Positions 11,397 through 21,700 are shown, numbered from the stretch's first letter. The stretch: DNA of 64,000 bases from Agrocybe praecox (GCA_964017145.1 OZ024846.1:3162001-3226000), one strand, 5' to 3'. Notes: generated by a model not told the origin, from the letters alone. Made by a program: numbers and translations.

Positions 11397-12154
11397 ATGG
11401 CTGATCTAGAAAATACGGCAAATCCATGTACAAACTATATTCATATTGTCAATAAACTATCAGTGTCACACACAAAAACTTGTGAAAACCGTGGTATAAC
11501 TAGTGTGTAAGTGATATTGCTACCAGCTTGTGTGACACGCATGGCTGAGTCTTGGTTTTCGAGTTTGAAAATATACGTGATCTTGAGAAATCAATGAACG
11601 ATGGTGGTCCAAATGATTTCAGGCCCCTTCATAGGGCTTGACTCGGAGAGGCATTAAGATAGGATCTTACTAGGATTTTCGATCAACGACGCTTAGTCGA
11701 AGTTGATGCTTGTGCACGTCGTTCGTGGTCCTAATGGATGCCACATCCAGAGGTTTACAAGCAGAAAGAGACTGAGTAATTTTGAAACGATCAATAGCGT
11801 TGGGGAGCGTCCGAAATAGCGATGTTCGGTGAATCTTTGGGGTGAGTTTTTTTGAATAATCAGGCAATAAATTTGTGACCGAGCAAATATGTTACGACGA
11901 TTTGATGGAAAGAAGATATTGTCATCATATTGATTATGGTCTGACAACGTTCAAGCTAATGAGGAATTATTGAGTGAATTGTGTAAGTATTATGAATAAC
12001 GAAGGGAAACATGCAGAAGTGATATCGTTTTGAACGACGGAGGAAAGAAAACACGAACGAAACAAATATGATCAAGCTCACCGGGTGGACCGTGGAATAT
12101 AAAAGGAGGGTCGGACTCCCCAGGCATCTCCAACCAGAAACTTTTCAGTCTCCA
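11397..12154. repeat. SSP2-SSP3 spacer, duplicated upstream of the subtype-C pseudogene
   Basis: The stretch from about 11534 (GGCTGAGTCTTGGTTTTCGA) to the SSP3 leader is repeated with small changes at about 19085-19675. No independent gene was recognised. The TATA box of SSP3 (TATAAAA) is at 12098. Confidence 0.65.
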
Positions 12155-12239
12155 GTGAGCATTCAGCAGTTTGACTTGCGGCCTCTTGAGTCGAGATTAA
12201 CCTTATGTCTTCTACTGACAGGGCAATTTTCATATCGCA

Positions 12240-12542
12240 ATGAAGTTCAACGTATTCGCATTTGCAACCGTTGTCGCCATCAGCACCATGGCTGCCGCAT
12301 CCAACAAGTACAAAGAGTCCACCAGTAACAACGAAGTGCTCTCGTACTTGCTCAAGATTCAGGCCAAGGAGCGCGCAGTGGCTGCGTCCGCTCCTCAAGG
12401 ATGCCACTGGGAGGGCACATCCCCCTTCTGCGCCGCCAATGGATGCCCTCACGGATACATAGAGCACGGTCGCTCAGCATGCGGTGACGGAGCTTGCTGC
12501 GTCACTGGCTGGAAGGTTCTCTGCTGCGTGGATGACGACTAG
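12240..12542 (+). CDS. Small secreted eight-cysteine protein SSP3 (subtype C)
   Basis: A 100-residue product with signal peptide MKFNVFAFATVVAISTMAAA, pro-segment NEVLSYLLKIQAKERAVA and the eight-cysteine domain ending CCVTGWKVLCCVDDD. The acidic DDD tail marks subtype C. A 67-nt leader intron (12155-12221, GTGAGC...ACAG) ends 18 nt before the ATG, and the TATA box is at 12098. The duplicate at 19761 has lost its frame, so this is the only intact C copy. Secretion is inferred from the signal peptide; function unknown. Confidence 0.85.
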   Translation: MKFNVFAFATVVAISTMAAASNKYKESTSNNEVLSYLLKIQAKERAVAASAPQGCHWEGTSPFCAANGCPHGYIEHGRSACGDGACCVTGWKVLCCVDDD

Positions 12543-13306
12543 GCTCAGATATATGTAGTACGGCAGGACCATGTACACTGTACAGTTATATCTATAAATT
12601 GCTTTTTAGCACTCTGGAGGATGGAAAGAAAGAGATAATATATATGCATTTCAAAATGACTTGAAATTGGCAAAAGAGACCATATGTTGTTCATTGCTTC
12701 GAATTCCAAAAGATGAAAACCCGCCCGCGTGATTCCATTGTCTCAACACTAGTAGAACCTATTCCTGTGTGCCGAAGGACGTTTATACCATCGGTTTGAC
12801 CTTCAATGTTTTCACTGCCATTGCTTCTGTCGAAGGCGGACCAAAGAAATCATTGATGGGATATCATTTGGTGTCACCTGCAACTAGGGTTACGTCCATC
12901 CTGAAGAATTCACAAAATGTTGACCACACCCGGGGGCCAAAAACTTTTGGCATATATGTCGCTATACACCAGACTGACGAAGCTCCCGCATTTTCTAAAG
13001 GATACTTGGATACCTGTATCATAGGCGTCCAATTGAGCAGATATCCTACATGAAGGACAAGAAACCCTGATAGAAAGGATATATTGATAATTAGCGTCTG
13101 ACAACATTGGAGTCGAAATACTGGAGAATTACAATTATTATGAATTTTGAAGGGAAATAGGTATGGTGATAAATCAATTTGTGAACGATGGAAGGAAGCG
13201 AATTATGAACGCAACAATTTCAAAAAAATTTCATACTTACCATAGCAGTATAAAAGGGACAGAAAGATTTCCAAGTTTCTTCAGCCAAAGACTTCCAAGT
13301 ACTCCA
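12543..13306. repeat. Subtype-C 3' flank, present three times
   Basis: The block that follows the SSP3 stop codon (CTCAGATATATGTAGTACGG onward, about 12543-13070) recurs at about 15661-16198 and 20053-20620. Shared landmarks include GCTTTTTAGCACTCTG, GAAAGAAAGAGATAA and ATCCTGAAGAATTCACAAAA. The ORFs inside it (12769-13053 plus, 12910-13107 minus) are not open in all copies, so it is treated as non-coding. The end holds the SSP4 promoter (TATAAAAG at 13249). Confidence 0.65.
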
Positions 13307-13387
13307 GTAAGTGTTCGGTCGCATATAATCTGATTGGGATCCATTAGTTGATAAGTTTCTCATCAACAGGGCAACCTTCACATTACG

Positions 13388-13720
13388 ATGAAATTCAACG
13401 CACTTGCATTTGCAGTCTTCGCCGTCGTCGGCGTCATAGCCGCACCATCTAACAGCTTTGGGGATGGCGCCGACCTGTCGTTCAAGACTACCGCCAGTCC
13501 CAGAGAGGGCGAAGTTCTCTCCTACTTGCTCGCGGTCCAGGCCAAAGAGCGCGCTTCTACCGACGAGGCTGCCGCGCCTTACGGTTGCCACTGGGAGGGC
13601 ACCGCTCCGTTCTGCGCTGCTAATGGATGCCCACGCGGATATTCCGAGCGCGGTCGTTCGGGATGTGGAGACGGAGCTTGCTGCTACACCGGGTGGAAGG
13701 TACTCTGCTGCATTCATTAA
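13388..13720 (+). CDS. Small secreted eight-cysteine protein SSP4 (subtype D)
   Basis: A 110-residue product. It has signal peptide MKFNALAFAVFAVVGVIAAP, a longer pro-segment (DLSFKTTASPREGEVLSYLL) and the eight-cysteine domain (GCHWEGTAPFCAANGC, CGDGACCYTGWKVLCC). The leader intron is 13307-13369 (GTAAGT...ACAG), 18 nt from the ATG. The tail is short, one isoleucine and one histidine. A second D copy lies at 20894. The gene is followed at once by the truncated F-box gene on the other strand, the same order as at the end of the array. Confidence 0.85.
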   Translation: MKFNALAFAVFAVVGVIAAPSNSFGDGADLSFKTTASPREGEVLSYLLAVQAKERASTDEAAAPYGCHWEGTAPFCAANGCPRGYSERGRSGCGDGACCYTGWKVLCCIH

Positions 13721-13742
13721 TCATGTATTCCACGGAGGCGCG

Positions 13743-14290
13743 TCAAGGCCTTAAAGTGTATAGATACTCCGAGTTTTCGACGTAGACCAGGACATCGTTG
13801 TCGTCATTACAGTTAAGATGTAATAGTATTACATTGTCTGTCAACAGATTCGCCGTTTTCTCCGTTGGGTTGGAGATATACATCAAGCTCCATAGACGAC
13901 GAATGCTGAACGCTACATCCCTCCACTGACGATTGATCCGGCACAGGATGGTGAAGTCGACTTGGCACTGGCTGGAATATAGGATGACCGGTTTTTCAGA
14001 GGTTTGAATCGGATCTTCGTCCTCCAACAGAAACATGAATATCATTGACATCAACTCGTTTGGCAAGTTGAAGCTGCAGGGCAGCCTCTTGAATATCCAA
14101 CGTGAACCACGTTTTGTAACGCTACAACACGGCGTATGAAGAAATTCATCATTCGGAGTTGGGATTCCTGGCAAGTCGTATATAGCTCTTTTGAATGGTA
14201 TTATGAGCTCTGTTAAAGTTTGGTCAGCCGTCAGACCATAGATATGTTGAAAGGCACGAATTACGCACCGAGGACTGAGGTGCTACCCAT
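13743..14290 (-). pseudogene. Truncated F-box gene (array copy 1)
   Basis: Exons 14269-14290 and 13743-14209 mirror the intact gene at 21701-23303, including the 22-nt first exon (MGSTSVL) and the GTGCGT donor. It keeps the N-terminal segment and the F-box (FNLPNELMSMIFMFLLEDED, CRINRQWRDVAFSIRRLW). After NPTEKTANLL the homology stops and the frame runs into the flank of SSP4, ending YLYTLRP. The result is a potential 162-residue F-box-only product instead of 516. A breakpoint of the segmental duplication probably removed the leucine-rich C-terminal part. It could still be transcribed as a short Skp1-binding protein, but a dead copy is more likely. Confidence 0.75.
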
Positions 14291-15202
14291 TAGTTCCGCT
14301 AAATGACAATAAGAAACACTGTCGTCAGAGCCTTGACCAGTGCATTTGCGTTCCAACAATAGCCACGGAGATCAAGGTCGTTATGGGTTGTGTGTCATGC
14401 CTCCGAAACTGTTAGTAAAGTGCGCGTGGGCGCCGTGCATTTTTCTTAGCGAAATAGAAATGCGAAAGCAAAGGAAATCGCGTACTCGACCACAGTTGGC
14501 GGAGTTCTAAATTTCTTAGAAACCAGAAATTGGCCGTCGTCGCCTCCGTCTTGCTCCCCCAAAAACGTCATCCCCCTCGAACTTATCTTGCCCAGCATGC
14601 CCTGCTCGCAGCGTCATTCGCTTCACCCACCTCGTACCGTCTTTCGTCGATCCTACATCCCATTTCGCCCAAACACCTCCCAGCTGTCATCCAAAAACCT
14701 CTCAGTTGCCACCCAACACCTCCTTCAAACTTTCCAATCATCCTGAAATTTGGAGAGAATGTGTGTAGTTGTAGGTACTCTAGGTATACCAGAAATTGTG
14801 CGCTTAGAAAAGGAATTAAGTTCAGAAAATGGATTGTCGCAAGGAACGTCACTATACTGTATCAGAGCTCACATTTTTGAAGGAACAAGTTGGTGTTTTA
14901 TTTCTTGTGTGGACAGACGCCTCGGATGTGCACAATGAATGAATGATCCAATATATGTGCATATTATACATGGGGGACATCTTGATAGGAGGAAGGTATG
15001 GTCATTGGATAACTCAGAGCGTAGAAAATAGCGTCGTTAGCGAATGAAGGGATTTAGGCACGGTTAATATGTTTCTGAATGGGAGAAGGAAGGAAAAATG
15101 AATGGGATCGACACCTTCAGCTTACTTCCATATTCAACCGCATAATATAAAGGAAGCAGAAAGAAGTTCCAATCTCTCCAGCCAACAACCTCTCAGTTTT
15201 CA
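14291..15202. repeat. F-box 5' flank and subtype-B promoter block (duplicated mosaic)
   Basis: About 14291-14520 matches the region upstream of the intact F-box gene (about 23304-23600). About 14548-14690, containing TTGCTCCCCCAAAAACGTCA, recurs at about 16925-17080. From 14733 the sequence matches 18063 onward and holds the subtype-B promoter (TATAAAGG at 15146). No protein-coding gene is supported. Confidence 0.6.
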
Positions 15203-15279
15203 GTAGGTATCCAATTCCTTGATCTGTGGCCAACTTCAAAAAAACTGATACCAATCGGAAACAGGGCAACTTTTATATC

Positions 15280-15594
15280 ATGATGAAATTCAACGTACTT
15301 GCATTCGCCACCCTTGTCGCCGTCAGCGCCTTGGCCGCCCCGTATACGTATGACATGTACGACAAGTTCGAGGACGCCAATAGTGAGAGCGAAGTCCTCT
15401 CTTACTTGCTCGAAGTTCAGGCCGGCGAGCAGGCTATGGCCGCGAACACTCTTGGCGGATGCCACTGGGAGGGCACATCTCCATTCTGCGCCGCAAATGC
15501 ATGCCCTCGCGGCTACAGAGAGGCTGGCCGAGACAGATGCGGCGATGGTGCTTGCTGCGTCACTGGGCAGAAGGTTTTTTGCTGCAGACGATAG
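15280..15594 (+). CDS. Small secreted eight-cysteine protein SSP5 (subtype B)
   Basis: 104 residues if the first of two adjacent ATGs is used (15280; the second is at 15283). The signal peptide resembles SSP2; it has ESEVLSYLLEVQAGEQAMA and the eight-cysteine domain. Departures from the array consensus are ANACP for ANGCP, TGQKV for TGWKV and a basic CCRR tail, all shared with SSP7, so these two are the closest pair. The leader intron is 15203-15264. Downstream of its stop the B-type 3' flank ends abruptly at about 15658 and the subtype-C stop region and 3' flank begin, marking a recombination junction. Confidence 0.85.
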   Translation: MMKFNVLAFATLVAVSALAAPYTYDMYDKFEDANSESEVLSYLLEVQAGEQAMAANTLGGCHWEGTSPFCAANACPRGYREAGRDRCGDGACCVTGQKVFCCRR

Positions 15595-16197
15595 TACTAG
15601 ATGGCTGGGCCCCGCTGATCTGGAAATATGGCAGAGCCATGTACAAACTGTATTCTCGACTAGGCTCAGATGTATGTAGTACGGCAGGGCCATGTGCACT
15701 GTACTTTTATATCTATAAACTGCTTTTTAGCACTCTGGAGGATGGAAAGAAAGAGATAATAAATATATATTTCAAAATGACTTCTCTTACATATTACAAT
15801 GATACGTAAATAACCATCCAAGTTCCAACCATCTATCTGCACTTGTCAGATACATTTGGAATTTGAAATTGGCAAAAGAAACCAAATGTTTTTCGCTGCT
15901 TCGAATTCTAAAAGATAAAAACCTGCCCGCGTGACCTGTGCGCAGTTGACCTTCAATTTTTTCACTGCCATTGCTTCTGTTGAAGGCAAACCAAAGAAAT
16001 CGTCGATGGGATATCATTGGTGTCACCTGCAACTGGGGTTACGTCCATCCTGAAGAATTCACAAAATGTTGACCTCGCCCGAGGGCCAAAAACCTTTAGC
16101 ATCTACATCGCTATGCATCAGACTGACGAAGCTCCTGCAGCCTGAGGATACTTGGATACATGTATCATATGCGTCCAATCGAGCAGATCCCACATGA
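15595..16197. repeat. Chimeric 3' flank: B-type joined to C-type
   Basis: About 60 bp of B-type 3' UTR is followed near 15655-15662 by the last codons and stop of a C-type gene (CGACTAGGCTCAGAT) and then by the full C-type 3' flank to about 16198. The C-type coding region itself is missing, as expected from unequal recombination between neighbouring array members. Confidence 0.65.
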
Positions 16198-16480
16198 AGG
16201 ACAACACGACGTATGAAGAAATTCATCGTTCGGAGTTGGGATTCCTGGCAAGTCGTATATCGCTCTTTTGAATGGTTTTATGAGCTCTGTTAAAGTTTGG
16301 TCAGCCGTCAGACCATAGATAAGTTGAATGGCACGAATTACGCACCGAGGACTGAGGCCTGAGGTGCCACCCATTAGTTCCGCTAAATGACAATAAGAAA
16401 CACCGTCGCCAGAGCCTTGACCAGTACATTTTCGTTCCAACAATAGCCACGGAGATCAAGATCGTTATGGGTTACAAGGT
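16198..16480 (-). pseudogene. F-box gene 5' fragment (array copy 2)
   Basis: This short minus-strand stretch matches the first exon, the intron and the start of exon 2 of the intact F-box gene (RAIYDLPGIPTPNDEFLHTS). It lacks everything from the F-box onward, being joined at about 16200 to the C-type SSP flank. It is a duplication remnant without a functional product. Confidence 0.7.
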
Positions 16481-17502
16481 GCGGCCTCGTTCCGCTTCGG
16501 CTTAGGGGTATGATACTGTATTTTTCTAGAAATTTTGTAAAGAAGGTTTGAACAGGCAAAATTGGAAGACGAGGAAAGACAGATGGCCACGGTATTCCGG
16601 TTCATAATTCCATGAAAGGATGCAAGGCCCAGGCGAACACAAATGAAATGGAAATGGACTCCGGAGAGAATTACATTGCGATTTGCAGACTTGAGTCAAG
16701 AACAATAAGGATATAAACCAAATAAATGTACACAAAAAACTGCGTTTGCTTAATTATAGAGTAATGTGTCATGCTTCCGAAACTGTTAGTAAAGTGCCCT
16801 TGGGCGTGCATTTTTCTTAGAGAAATAGAGAATGGAAATTCGATCACAGTTGGCGGAGTTCTAAATTTCTTCAAAATCAGAAGCGCCTCCGTTAAGCACA
16901 CTTCATGCTTCCTCTCGTTCGACTTGCTCCCCCAAAAACGTCATCCCCCTATCTCCCTCGAACTTATCTTGCCCACCAAAATTGAGCATGCCCTGCTCGC
17001 AGCGTCATTCGCTTCGCCCACCCCGTACTTTTGTCGATCCTGCATCCCATCTCACCCAAACACCTCCAAGCTGTCATTTCCTCTCGTCAATCCAACCCCC
17101 ACATCCAATCGCGTTTTCCAAGCTTTAATCAACGTCGCTGATGAATGGAGCAGCGTTGATTGTCGGACCTGACTCACCATCGCTATCCGTCGTTCTTCAT
17201 TGGAAGCTCGACGGTCAATACATCGAGTGGTCGTGCACACGGGGGACGTCTTTTGAGAACTAAGTTGGCATATGCAAACCATGCGTCTTTTCAAGTGTGT
17301 TTGTCGAGGCAGCGACTGCCGACGTTCGTTCGAGTATAATAAATTTGTGAAGCGCTGCGTGGTACGAGTGTAGATGAGCTCGAGGCGAGGTGGACAAGTC
17401 ATGGATGTACGAATCACTCCGGATGCAGTTGGTAAGTCTGTTAATCTTTGTATGCATTCAATTTGCAACTCACCGTCTCATTTAGGCCAACGTTGTCATC
17501 TC
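16481..17502. repeat. Mosaic spacer with duplicated pieces
   Basis: About 16760-16930 and 16925-17080 repeat parts of the 14410-14690 region. About 17130-17450 has no recognised match or gene. The ORFs here (for example 17052-17468 minus) show no family pattern. Confidence 0.45.
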
Positions 17503-17737
17503 CTTTGACATTTCTTACGCCGACGGTCAGACCAGGGAGACTGAGATCCTCTCCTACTTGCTCCAAGTCCAGGCTAACGAGCGCGCCGCAGCTTCTTACA
17601 TCCCTCCCGGATGCTACTACGAAGGCACAGCTTCTTTCTGCGCAGCAAACAGGTGTCCCCGCGGATACAGAGAAAGGGGTCGCTCCGCTTGCGGTGATGT
17701 TCAGTATAGTGACGTTCCTTGGGACAACATTTTATAA
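17503..17737 (+). pseudogene. SSP6 fragment (subtype A pseudogene)
   Basis: A frame parallel to SSP1 runs through SYADGQTRETEILSYLL, QANERAAASY, GTASFCAANRCPRGY and GRSACGD, then leaves homology and stops at 17735-17737. The signal peptide, the start codon and the last four cysteines are missing. The nearest relative is SSP1, about 7.5 kb upstream. Both ends look like duplication breakpoints, so no secreted product is expected. Confidence 0.75.
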
Positions 17738-18527
17738 CTAGGAATTTGTTGGAAATCTGGTGGTACATTTAGTCAAAAAAAAAAACTATCTAGATCTGAT
17801 TAATACATCTTAAAGAACCTCTAAACCAAAAATTAGAATACGGAGCGGCGGATACTAGCACACAATTTAAACAGTCAAATTTGCTTGAAATTTTGTCATT
17901 AAAAGTGCATTTCAAAGCGAAAATTAGCAGCTTCCATATGATCTAAGAATCATGGTCAAAAAGACACCTAAATCAAGCAGGATCTCGTGAAAGAAATGTT
18001 GGGCGCCTAAATTGAACAGCTACTTTTTTTGATGTAATTCTATCGTATAGTGTTTCCAATTTTTCCAATCGTCCTGAAATTTGGACAGAATTTGTATAGT
18101 TATAGGTACTCTAGGTATACCAAAATTGTACGCTTAGAGAAAGAATTAAGTTGAGAAAATGGATTTGTCCCAAGGAACGTCACTATACTGTATCAGAGCT
18201 CACATTTTTGAAGGAACAAGTCGGTATTTCTCGTGTGGACAGACGCCTCGGATGTGCACAATGAATGAATGATCCGATATATGTGTGTATTATACGTGGG
18301 GACATCTTGATAGGAGGAAGGTATGGTCATTGGATAACTCAGAGCGTAGAAAATAGCGTCGTTGGTGAATGAAGGGATTTAGGCACAGTTAATATGTTTC
18401 TGAATGGGAGAAGGAAGGAAAAATGAATGGGATCGACACTTTCAGCTTACTTCCATATTCAACCGCATAATATAAAGGAAGCAGAAAGAAGTTTCAATCT
18501 CTCCAGCCAACGACTTCTCAGTTTTCA
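17738..18527. repeat. Spacer with duplicated subtype-B promoter block
   Basis: From about 18063 (TCCTGAAATTTGGACAGAAT) to 18527 the sequence parallels 14733-15202, including the TATA box (TATAAAGG at 18471). The stretch 17738-18060 is AT-rich with no recognised feature. Confidence 0.55.
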
Positions 18528-18604
18528 GTAGGTATCCAATTCCTTGATCTGTGGCCAACTTCAAAAAAACTGATACCAACCGGAAACAGGGCAACTTTTA
18601 TATC

Positions 18605-18913
18605 ATGATGAAATTCAACGTACTTGCATTCGTCACCCTTGTCGCCGTCAGTGCCTTGGCCGCCCCGTATGACATGTACGACAGGTTCAAGGACGCCGAT
18701 AGTGAGAGCGAAGTCCTCTCTTACTTGCTCGAAGTTCAGGCCGGCGAGCAGGCTATGGCCGCGAACACTCTTGGCGGATGCCACTGGGAGGGCACATCTC
18801 CATTCTGCGCCGCAAATGCATGCCCTCACGGCTACAGAGAGGCTGGCCGTTCCAGATGCGGCGATGGTATTTGCTGCATCACTGGGCAGAAGGTCCTTTG
18901 CTGCAGACGATAG
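18605..18913 (+). CDS. Small secreted eight-cysteine protein SSP7 (subtype B)
   Basis: 102 residues from the first of two adjacent ATGs (18605; the second at 18608). The signal peptide, pro-segment ESEVLSYLLEVQAGEQAMA and eight cysteines are complete. It shares ANACP, TGQKV and the CCRR tail with SSP5 and has GDGICC in place of GDGACC. The leader intron is 18528-18589 with donor GTAGGT. The downstream flank (SSP7 to psiSSP8) repeats the SSP2-SSP3 spacer, so this copy sits at the position equivalent to SSP2 in the second unit. Confidence 0.85.
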   Translation: MMKFNVLAFVTLVAVSALAAPYDMYDRFKDADSESEVLSYLLEVQAGEQAMAANTLGGCHWEGTSPFCAANACPHGYREAGRSRCGDGICCITGQKVLCCRR

Positions 18914-19675
18914 TACTAGATGGCTGGCTCCCGCTGATCTGGAAATATGGCAGAGCCATGTACAAATTGTATTCATATTCTCAATAAACTGCTTTTTAGC
19001 ATCAGTGTCACACACAAGAACTTGTGAAAATCTTGGTATAACTGTTGAACGAGAGAGTTTGAGTGATATTGGCTTGTGCGACACGCATGGCTGAGTCTTG
19101 GTTTTCGAGTTTGAAAACATACGTCATCTCGAGGAATCGTTGAATAATGGCGGTCCAGACGCAGATGAATTCAGGCTCTTTCAGAGAGCTTCAAATTGGC
19201 GCAGAGAGGCGTCAAGAGAGGCTCCTAAGGCTAGAATTTTCGACCAACAACGCTTAGTCGCTTCATGCTTATGCACATCGTTTGTGGTCCTAATGGATGC
19301 ATCCAGAGGTCGACAAACATAGGTAACTGAGTAAGTTTGAAACGATCAATAACGTTAGGCAGCGTCCAAAACAGTGATGGCCGACGAATCTTTGGGCTGA
19401 AATTTTATCAAATAATTATGCAATAAATGACGATTTGATGGAAAGAAGATACTTTAATTATGGTCTGACAGCGTTCAAGCTAAGGGGGAATTATCGAGTG
19501 AATTGTGTAAGTATTATGGATAACGATGAGAAACATGAACAAGTGATTTCGTTTTGAACGACGGAGGGGGAAAAAAAACGAATGAAATAAATACGATCAA
19601 GCTCACAGGGTGGAATATAATAAAAGAAGGGTCGGACTCCCCTAGCACCTCCAACCAGAAACCTTTCAGTCTCCA
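18914..19675. repeat. SSP7-psiSSP8 spacer, duplicate of the SSP2-SSP3 spacer
   Basis: It matches about 11397-12154, with GGCTGAGTCTTGGTTTTCGA near 19090 and a TATA-like TATAATAAAA at 19616. No separate gene is supported. Confidence 0.6.
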
Positions 19676-19760
19676 GTGAGCATTCGGGAGTTTGACTTGC
19701 AATTTCTTGAGTCGAGATTAACCTTATGTCTTCTGCTAACAGGGTAATTTTCATATCGCA

Positions 19761-20052
19761 ATGAAGTTCGACGTATTCGCATTTGCAACCGTCGTTGCCG
19801 TCAGCGCCATCCAACAAGTACGAAGAATCCGTCAGCAACAGCCAAGTGCTCTCGTACTTGCTCAAAATTCAGGCCAAGGAGCGCGCAGTGGCTGCGTCCA
19901 CCCCTCAAGGATGCCATTGGGAGGGAACATCTCCCTTCTGTACCGCCAATGAGTGCTTTCATGGGTACATAGAGCACGGTCGCTCAGCTTGCGGTGACAG
20001 AGCTTGCTGTGTCAGCGGCTGGAAGGTTCCCTGCTGCGTAGAAGACGACTAG
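19761..20052 (+). pseudogene. SSP8, frameshifted subtype-C copy
   Basis: The copy starts like SSP3 (MKFDVFAFATVV) with the leader intron intact (19676-19742). Against SSP3 it has lost 11 bp at the end of the signal-peptide region (around 19809), so the ATG frame leaves the family frame at once. The remaining C-type frame is otherwise open to the stop at 20050-20052 but has no ATG. It also carries changes at conserved sites (ECFHGY, GDRACC, WKVPCC), consistent with relaxed selection after loss. Confidence 0.8.
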
Positions 20053-20806
20053 GCTCAGATGTATGTAGTACGGCAGGGCCATGTACACTGTACTTTTATA
20101 TCTATAAATTGCTTTTTAGCACTCTGTGGGATGGAAAGAAAGAGATAACAAATATATATTTCAAAATGACTTCTCTTACCTATTATAATAATACGTAAAA
20201 TAACCATCCAAGTTCCAACCATCTATCTGCACTTGTTGAATATATTTGGAGTTTGAAATTGGCAAAAGAAACCAAATGTTGTTCGCTGCTTCGAATTCCA
20301 AAAGATAAAAACCCGCCCGCGTGACCTGTGTGCAGAAGGACCAGGTTGACCTTCAATGTTTTCACTGCCATTGATTCTGTTGAAGGCAGACCAAAGAAAT
20401 CGTCGATGGGATATCATTGGTGTCACCTGCAACTGGGGTTACGTCCATCCTGAAGAATTCACAAAATGTTGACATCGCCCAAGGGCCAAAAACCTTTAGC
20501 ATCTACATCGCTATGCATCAGACTGACGAAGCTCCTGCAGGGGGATACTTGGATACATGTATCATATGCGTCCAATCGAGCAGATCCAACATGAAGGACA
20601 AGAAACCCTGATAGAAAGGATATATTGATCATGATTATTATGAATTTTGAAGGGAAACAGGTATGGTGATAAATCAATGTGTGAACGATGGAAGGAAGTG
20701 AAATATGAATGCAACACGTTCAGAAGCATTTCATACTTACCATAGCAGTATAAAACTGACAGAAAGATTTCCAGATTTCTTCAGCCAAAGACTTCCAAGT
20801 TCTCCG
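20053..20806. repeat. psiSSP8-SSP9 spacer, C-type 3' flank copy 3 and D-type promoter
   Basis: About 20053-20620 matches the C-type 3' flank at 12543. About 20620-20806 matches the SSP4 upstream region, with a TATA box (TATAAAAC) at 20749. No gene is supported. Confidence 0.6.
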
Positions 20807-20893
20807 GTAGGTATTCGGTCGCGCATAATCTGGTCGGGGTTCATTGATTGATAATCGATAATTCCTCATCAACAGGGCAACCATTATATCACA

Positions 20894-21223
20894 ATGAAAT
20901 TCGACGCATTCGCGTTTGCCGCCTTCGCCATTGTAGGCGCCATGGCCGCTCCATCTAACAGCTATGGAGATGTAATAGACCTGTCGTTCAAAGCTACCGC
21001 CACTCCCAGAGAGAGCGAAGTCCTCTCTTACTTGCTCGAGGTCCAGGCCAAAGAACGCGCTTCCGCCGACGGGGATGTTATGCCTTACGGTTGCCACTGG
21101 CAGGGCAGCGCTCCGTTCTGTGAGGCTTATAGATGCCCTATCGGATATTCCGAGCATGGTCGTTCGGGATGTGGAGGCGGAGCTTGCTGCATCACTGGGT
21201 GGAAAATACTCTGCTGCAATTAA
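20894..21223 (+). CDS. Small secreted eight-cysteine protein SSP9 (subtype D)
   Basis: A 109-residue product with signal peptide MKFDAFAFAAFAIVGAMAAP, the D-type pro-segment (DLSFKATATPRESEVLSYLL) and eight cysteines in the family spacing. It is the most diverged intact copy: WQGSAPFCEAYRCPIGY replaces the usual block and CGGGACC replaces CGDGACC. The leader intron is about 20807-20875, ending 18 nt before the ATG. As with SSP4, the next gene is the minus-strand F-box gene. Confidence 0.85.
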   Translation: MKFDAFAFAAFAIVGAMAAPSNSYGDVIDLSFKATATPRESEVLSYLLEVQAKERASADGDVMPYGCHWQGSAPFCEAYRCPIGYSEHGRSGCGGGACCITGWKILCCN

Positions 21224-21700
21224 TCATATTTTCCGCGCAGGCGCGTCAAGCCCATAAAGCAGATAAATAATCCGAGTTTTAGACATTGTTGTCGTCATTA
21301 CAGTCAAGGATTGTGTATCTATTTCAAATGTTTGTGTACAAGGAGAGAATGAGCCAAGAATGGGTTCAGGTTTGGCTAAGGTTGAGAATGAGTTGAACTA
21401 CCGCGGAATACCACTTCGATTTCGAGCTCCGTCTGATCCTGCTTGAAAGCTTGATGCCGGACTATACCCCAGTGAACTATTCTTCAGGCTGGGGTCAAGA
21501 CCAAAGGTGGAAGTTAAGACAGGTTTTCGGTGGTTGCAAAATGTCCCTGAACGTATCAGATGAGCTTTTTGCCAGCATTATTGTTTCCAGTATTTTTGAA
21601 GGCAAAAGGGTAGTATAGGACCTTGACGTCGGGAAATTCATTTGGAAGAGGCACACGACTCATCCCCAACCAGTGAATTGTACGAAGTTATATAAATGCT
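21224..21700. other. Spacer between SSP9 and the F-box gene stop
   Basis: The first 80 bp matches the flank of SSP4; the rest is unique with no recognised feature. It is the shared 3' region of two convergent genes. Confidence 0.45.

Noticed and set aside
12769..13053. Plus-strand ORF in the C-type SSP flank
   Set aside because: The other two copies of this flank do not keep the frame open, so it is not under coding selection.
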